18,750 bases of DNA from assembly GCA_001303705.1 (NCBI GenBank), contig LJUI01000043.1, forward strand, positions 1 through 18,750. Direction: 5' to 3'. Positions 15,629 through 18,750 of this stretch are shown in pieces (the stretch's first letter is position 1; the number at the start of each line of letters is the position of its first letter). The notes beneath the pieces are model-generated. The model worked only from the letters and a program-made list of their open reading frames with translations. It ran no database searches and was not told the DNA's origin. This DNA comes from a candidate division TA06 bacterium SM23_40. GTDB lineage: Bacteria > LJUI01 > SM1-40. The position numbers and the translations under genes are program-made.

Positions 15629-17662
15629 ATGAGCAGGCTGTTGGTGACAAGCGCACTCCCTTATGCGAATGGTCCCATCCATCTCGGGCACCTGGCTGGC
15701 TGCTATCTGCCCGCCGACATCTTCGTCCGCTATCACCGGCTCAAAGGGACAGAGGTACTGTACATCTGCGGGACTGATGAGCACGGCGTTCCCATCACAA
15801 TTCAGGCAGAAGCGGAGGGTGTCTCGCCACAGGAGATAGTCGATCGGTACTACGAAAACATAAAGACGAGCTTCGCAGAGATGGGCATCTTGTTCGACAA
15901 CTTCTCCCGCACCACACGGGAGATCCACCATCGCCTTGCTCAGGACTTCTTCCTCAGGCTGCTGGAGAAGGGATATATGGATGTGCGGGAGGTAGAGCAG
16001 TTCTACTGTCCGAACTGCGAGCGGTTTCTTGCCGATCGGTATATCGTGGGGACCTGCCCTCACTGTCAGGCAGATAGAGCGCGCGGCGACGTCTGCGAGC
16101 AGTGCGGGCGGTGGCTGGAGCCGGAAGTGCTGATCGACCCCCAGTGCAAGATCTGCGGGAGCCGTCCGAGCCCGCGCAGCACGACACACTGGTTCTTCAA
16201 ACTGAGTGAGTTTCAGGAGAGTCTTGAACAATGGCTGGCCGAGAAGAAAGATTGGCGTCCCAGCGTATTGAATCTATGCCGCGGCTGGTTCAGGGAGGGA
16301 TTGGAGGATCGCCCTATTACCAGGGATCAGGAGTGGGGTGTGAAGGTCCCTCTGCCAGAGGGCGAGGGGAAAGTGCTCTATGTCTGGTTCGACGCCCCCA
16401 TTGGATACATCTCCTCAACGGTCGAGTGGGCAGAACTCCAGGGGAACACTGATGCATGGCGGACCTGGTGGCTCGATCATGATACTCAACTCGTTCACTT
16501 TCTGGCAAAGGACAACATCGTCTTCCATGCGATCATCTGGCCGGCGATGCTGATGGGGTACGGTCAGTACATCCTGCCTGGATCTATCCCCGCCAACGAG
16601 TTTCTCAATCTGGAAGGACGTAAACTCTCCACGAGCGAGAACTGGGCGGTTTGGCTCCCCGATTATCTGCGCGAATTCGAGCCCGATCCGCTTCGCTACT
16701 GCCTCACGGTCAATGCGCCCGAAGGACGTGACTCGGACTTCTCGTGGAGAGACTTCCAGGTGCGAAATAACAACGAACTGGCTGATATCCTCGGGAACTT
16801 CGTGAACAGAACAGTCGCATTCGTGGAACGCTATTATGGAGGGAAAATCCCTGAGGCGGGGGCGCTCGCCACCGAAGATCGGGAGGTGCTGGCGGAGATC
16901 GAGTCGGCGCCTGGCCGCATCGGCGAGGCAATCGAGAGATTCGAGTTCAAGCGCGCCCTCAGGGAACTGATGAAGCTCGCGGAACGAGGGAACAAGTACT
17001 TCAACGATCAGGAACCGTGGCGGACAATCAACGATGATCCCGGGCTGTGCGCGGCAACAATCGTCACCTGTCTCAGGTTGGTGTCGGCCATATCGTTTCT
17101 GGGAGAGCCGTTTCTTCCCTTCACCACACACAAGATCCGTTGTATCCTCGGCCTCGAAGAAAGGCGGGATGAAGTCCACTGGGATGATGCTGTCTGGGAG
17201 ACACTCCGACCAGGGCATCGTATAGGTAAGCTCGAGATACTGTTTCGCAAGATCGACGATGAGACCATTCAGCGACAGGTTGCGAAACTGGGAAAAAAGG
17301 AGGACAAGGAAATCGTGGCACCGACTCCGGAAGCGAAAGAGGAGCTGGGGATTGAGGACTTTTCGAAGCTCGACTTGCGGGTGGCCGAGGTCAAGACGGC
17401 CGAGCGCGTCCCGGGCACCGACAAGCTCATTACTCTCCAGATCGAGATGGGCGAAGAACGACGCCAGATCGTAGCCGGCATCGGCGCCGAGTACGAGGCC
17501 GACGAGCTCATAGGGAAGAAGATCGTCGTCGTCGCCAACCTGAGGAAGGTGAAGATACGCGGTGTGGAGTCGCACGGCATGCTGCTCGCCGCGTCGCATC
17601 AGTCGCACATCTCGCTTGTCGTGCTCGACCGAGACATAGAGACCGGCGCGGGTGTGAGCTGA
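15629..17662 (+). CDS. metG: Methionyl-tRNA synthetase
   Basis: Charges initiator and elongator tRNA(Met) with methionine. The 677-aa product has the class I signature HLGH (18-21) in LPYANGPIHLGHLAG. The connective-peptide zinc knuckles appear as four CxxC pairs (from Cys127: CPNC, CPHC, CEQC, CKIC), as in the E. coli-type four-cysteine-pair form. The catalytic loop KLSTS (332-336) stands for the KMSKS motif. The anticodon-binding helical domain (NAPEGRDSDFSW, NNNELADILGNFVNR) follows. A C-terminal Trbp111/OB tRNA-binding domain at about 574-677 (LDLRVAEVKTAERVPGTDKL, LRKVKIRGVESHGMLLAA) makes the enzyme a likely dimer. It begins 15 bases after ricT with AGAGGGA as ribosome site and ends five bases before tatD. 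Nothing is missing. Confidence 0.97.
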   Translation: MSRLLVTSALPYANGPIHLGHLAGCYLPADIFVRYHRLKGTEVLYICGTDEHGVPITIQAEAEGVSPQEIVDRYYENIKTSFAEMGILFDNFSRTTREIHHRLAQDFFLRLLEKGYMDVREVEQFYCPNCERFLADRYIVGTCPHCQADRARGDVCEQCGRWLEPEVLIDPQCKICGSRPSPRSTTHWFFKLSEFQESLEQWLAEKKDWRPSVLNLCRGWFREGLEDRPITRDQEWGVKVPLPEGEGKVLYVWFDAPIGYISSTVEWAELQGNTDAWRTWWLDHDTQLVHFLAKDNIVFHAIIWPAMLMGYGQYILPGSIPANEFLNLEGRKLSTSENWAVWLPDYLREFEPDPLRYCLTVNAPEGRDSDFSWRDFQVRNNNELADILGNFVNRTVAFVERYYGGKIPEAGALATEDREVLAEIESAPGRIGEAIERFEFKRALRELMKLAERGNKYFNDQEPWRTINDDPGLCAATIVTCLRLVSAISFLGEPFLPFTTHKIRCILGLEERRDEVHWDDAVWETLRPGHRIGKLEILFRKIDDETIQRQVAKLGKKEDKEIVAPTPEAKEELGIEDFSKLDLRVAEVKTAERVPGTDKLITLQIEMGEERRQIVAGIGAEYEADELIGKKIVVVANLRKVKIRGVESHGMLLAASHQSHISLVVLDRDIETGAGVS

Positions 17663-17667
17663 CGACG

Positions 17668-18444
17668 ATGGCCGGCCTCATCGATACACACACCCATCTC
17701 AGCCTGCGACAATTCCGGCGCGACAGGGAAGAGGTGATCGCCCGGGCGATTGATGGCGGAGTCGAGGCAATGGTCGAGGTGGGTGTTGATGTTGCTACCA
17801 GTCGGAAAGCCGTCGAGCTGGCGGAGTCGCATCGTCATGTCCGGGCTACAGTGGGAGTCCATCCGCACGACGCCAGGGAATTGAACGGCGACGTGCTGGA
17901 TGAGCTGGGCACCTTGGCGGATAATGAACGCACGGTAGCCATAGGCGAGATCGGACTCGATTATCACCGCGATCTGTCACCGCGCCCCGTTCAGCGTCGT
18001 GCGTTCGCACAGCAGATCGCTCTCGCGCAGACACACGGGCTCCCCATCGTTGTCCATGTCCGGAAAGCTCACCGGGAGGCACTCGAGATACTGGCGCGAG
18101 AGGCCTGCGGGATAGGCGGCGTGCTTCACTGCTGGTCGGGAGATATGGCGCAGGCGCGGCGCGCCCTCGATCTCGGATTCCAGCTCGGGGTGGGAGGGTC
18201 GATCACGTATGATGGGAGGCGTCTGGCGGAGATCGTGCGGCGGATTCCGCTCACCTCGATTGTGCTCGAGACAGACGCTCCTTACCTCGCTCCCGTGCCC
18301 CATCGAGGCGAGAGAAACGAGCCGGCATACGTTCAGTACGTCGCTTCTCATCTTGCTCAGGTGCTCGGGATCGACGTTGAGGAGATCGCGGCGACAACGG
18401 GACGCACGGCTCGACAGATATTCGGGGGGCTCGGACCGGAGTAG
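17668..18444 (+). CDS. tatD: TatD-family metal-dependent hydrolase (deoxyribonuclease)
   Basis: TatD enzymes are TIM-barrel amidohydrolase-fold nucleases linked to DNA repair and 3'-5' nucleic acid trimming. The 258-aa product has the full metal site: DTHTH (His8, His10), Glu94 in IGEIGLDYH, His130 in VVHVRKAH, His154 in LHCWSG and Asp203 in ETDAPYLAP. The ending NEPAYVQYVASHLAQVLG is typical. The length matches the family. It follows metG by five bases and precedes rsmA by nine, the same neighbours as yabD in Bacillus. Substrate is not settled for the family, so only nuclease-like activity is claimed. Confidence 0.93.
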   Translation: MAGLIDTHTHLSLRQFRRDREEVIARAIDGGVEAMVEVGVDVATSRKAVELAESHRHVRATVGVHPHDARELNGDVLDELGTLADNERTVAIGEIGLDYHRDLSPRPVQRRAFAQQIALAQTHGLPIVVHVRKAHREALEILAREACGIGGVLHCWSGDMAQARRALDLGFQLGVGGSITYDGRRLAEIVRRIPLTSIVLETDAPYLAPVPHRGERNEPAYVQYVASHLAQVLGIDVEEIAATTGRTARQIFGGLGPE

Positions 18445-18453
18445 GATGATTCC

Positions 18454-18750
18454 ATGAAATCGGTGTCACAGATGTTGAAGGCCTGCGGCATCCGCCCCAG
18501 TCGCCGGCTCGGACAGTCGTTTCTCACGGATGAGCGGATTGCGTCGAGGGTCGTTGGTGCCGCGGAACTGAGGGAAGGAGAGGTGGCCCTGGAGATCGGG
18601 CCCGGGCTTGGGATCCTCACCGAGCAGCTGCTGGAGAGGGCGTCGAAGGTCGTCGCGATCGAGATCGACGAGCGCCTGTGCAATTTGCTCTCGAGCCGAT
18701 TCGGGGGAGATGACCGCTTCATTCTTCTCAACAAAGATGTGCTCAGCGTT
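18454..18750 (+). CDS. rsmA: 16S rRNA dimethyladenosine transferase RsmA/KsgA, N-terminal part (3' end outside window)
   Basis: RsmA dimethylates two adjacent adenines in the helix 45 loop of 16S rRNA late in small-subunit assembly. The 99 codons present run to the last base of the window without a stop. They read MKSVSQMLKACGIRPSRRLGQSFL, where RRLGQSFLTDERIA is the hallmark start, then the S-adenosylmethionine-binding motif EIGPGLGILTEQLLERA and the acidic EIDERL that holds the SAM ribose. The N-terminal NPPY motif would lie just beyond the window. ATG 18454 follows the tatD stop by nine bases with AGGATG nearby as ribosome site. It is very secure by motif although only about a third of the gene is present. 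Confidence 0.93.
   Translation, partial: MKSVSQMLKACGIRPSRRLGQSFLTDERIASRVVGAAELREGEVALEIGPGLGILTEQLLERASKVVAIEIDERLCNLLSSRFGGDDRFILLNKDVLSV

Noticed and set aside
14912-17608. Long minus-strand open frames opposite ricT and metG (14912-16231 and 16415-17608).
   Set aside because: They mirror the codon structure of secure + strand genes and give low-complexity, unrecognisable products without ribosome sites I could support.
1-18750. tRNA or rRNA genes, CRISPR arrays, insertion sequences, phage, defence or toxin-antitoxin modules.
   Set aside because: Reading both strands gave no repeat-spacer pattern, transposase motif, terminal inverted repeat or cloverleaf that I could support; the segment is dense housekeeping coding sequence.

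Overview
The window is about 60% G+C and almost wholly coding, with every supported gene on the + strand. It looks like a chromosomal housekeeping segment of a diderm (Gram-negative-type) bacterium. The evidence for two membranes is two lipoprotein-type and one Sec-exported parvulin/SurA-like folding factor and an FtsE-FtsX-EnvC division module. The truncated first gene is a secreted beta-helix protein of a style common in uncultivated FCB-type lineages (Eisenbacteria, Latescibacterota or Krumholzibacteriota-like); this placement is an inference and is weak.

Layout. (1) 3-803: C-terminal part of a parallel beta-helix surface or secreted protein, closed by a clear intrinsic terminator at 899-931. 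(2) 1077-1106: a good sigma70-type promoter, followed by mfd (1201-4624), which as given carries a +1 frameshift near 1343-1345. (3) 4768-8412: three consecutive parvulin-type prolyl isomerase/chaperone genes. The first has lost both signature histidines, the second is an intact lipoprotein PpiC, and the third is a SurA-like protein with two intact domains. (4) 8422-8706: a small S4-domain protein resembling RqcP/YabO. (5) 8707-8892: the largest gap after mfd, with possible promoters. (6) 8893-10685: split transketolase (N and C subunits). (7) 10682-13611: ftsE, ftsX and an EnvC-like murein hydrolase activator. (8) 13618-18750: holB, ricT, metG, tatD and the start of rsmA/ksgA, the same order as these genes have in the Bacillus-type holB-yaaT-metS-yabD-ksgA region, minus the genes usually interspersed.

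How it works together. ATGA/GTGA overlaps join tktN-tktC, tktC-ftsE and ftsE-ftsX, so central carbon metabolism and the division-site amidase switch are translationally coupled. The parvulin genes are a periplasmic/outer membrane protein-folding cassette. The last block holds replication clamp-loader, RNA-processing, translation and rRNA methylation genes. I saw no tRNA, rRNA, CRISPR array, insertion sequence, phage gene, defence system or biosynthetic cluster. No wholly new system is evident; the most notable points are the mfd frameshift, the degenerate parvulin, the partly degenerate LytM domain and the unusual gene couplings.
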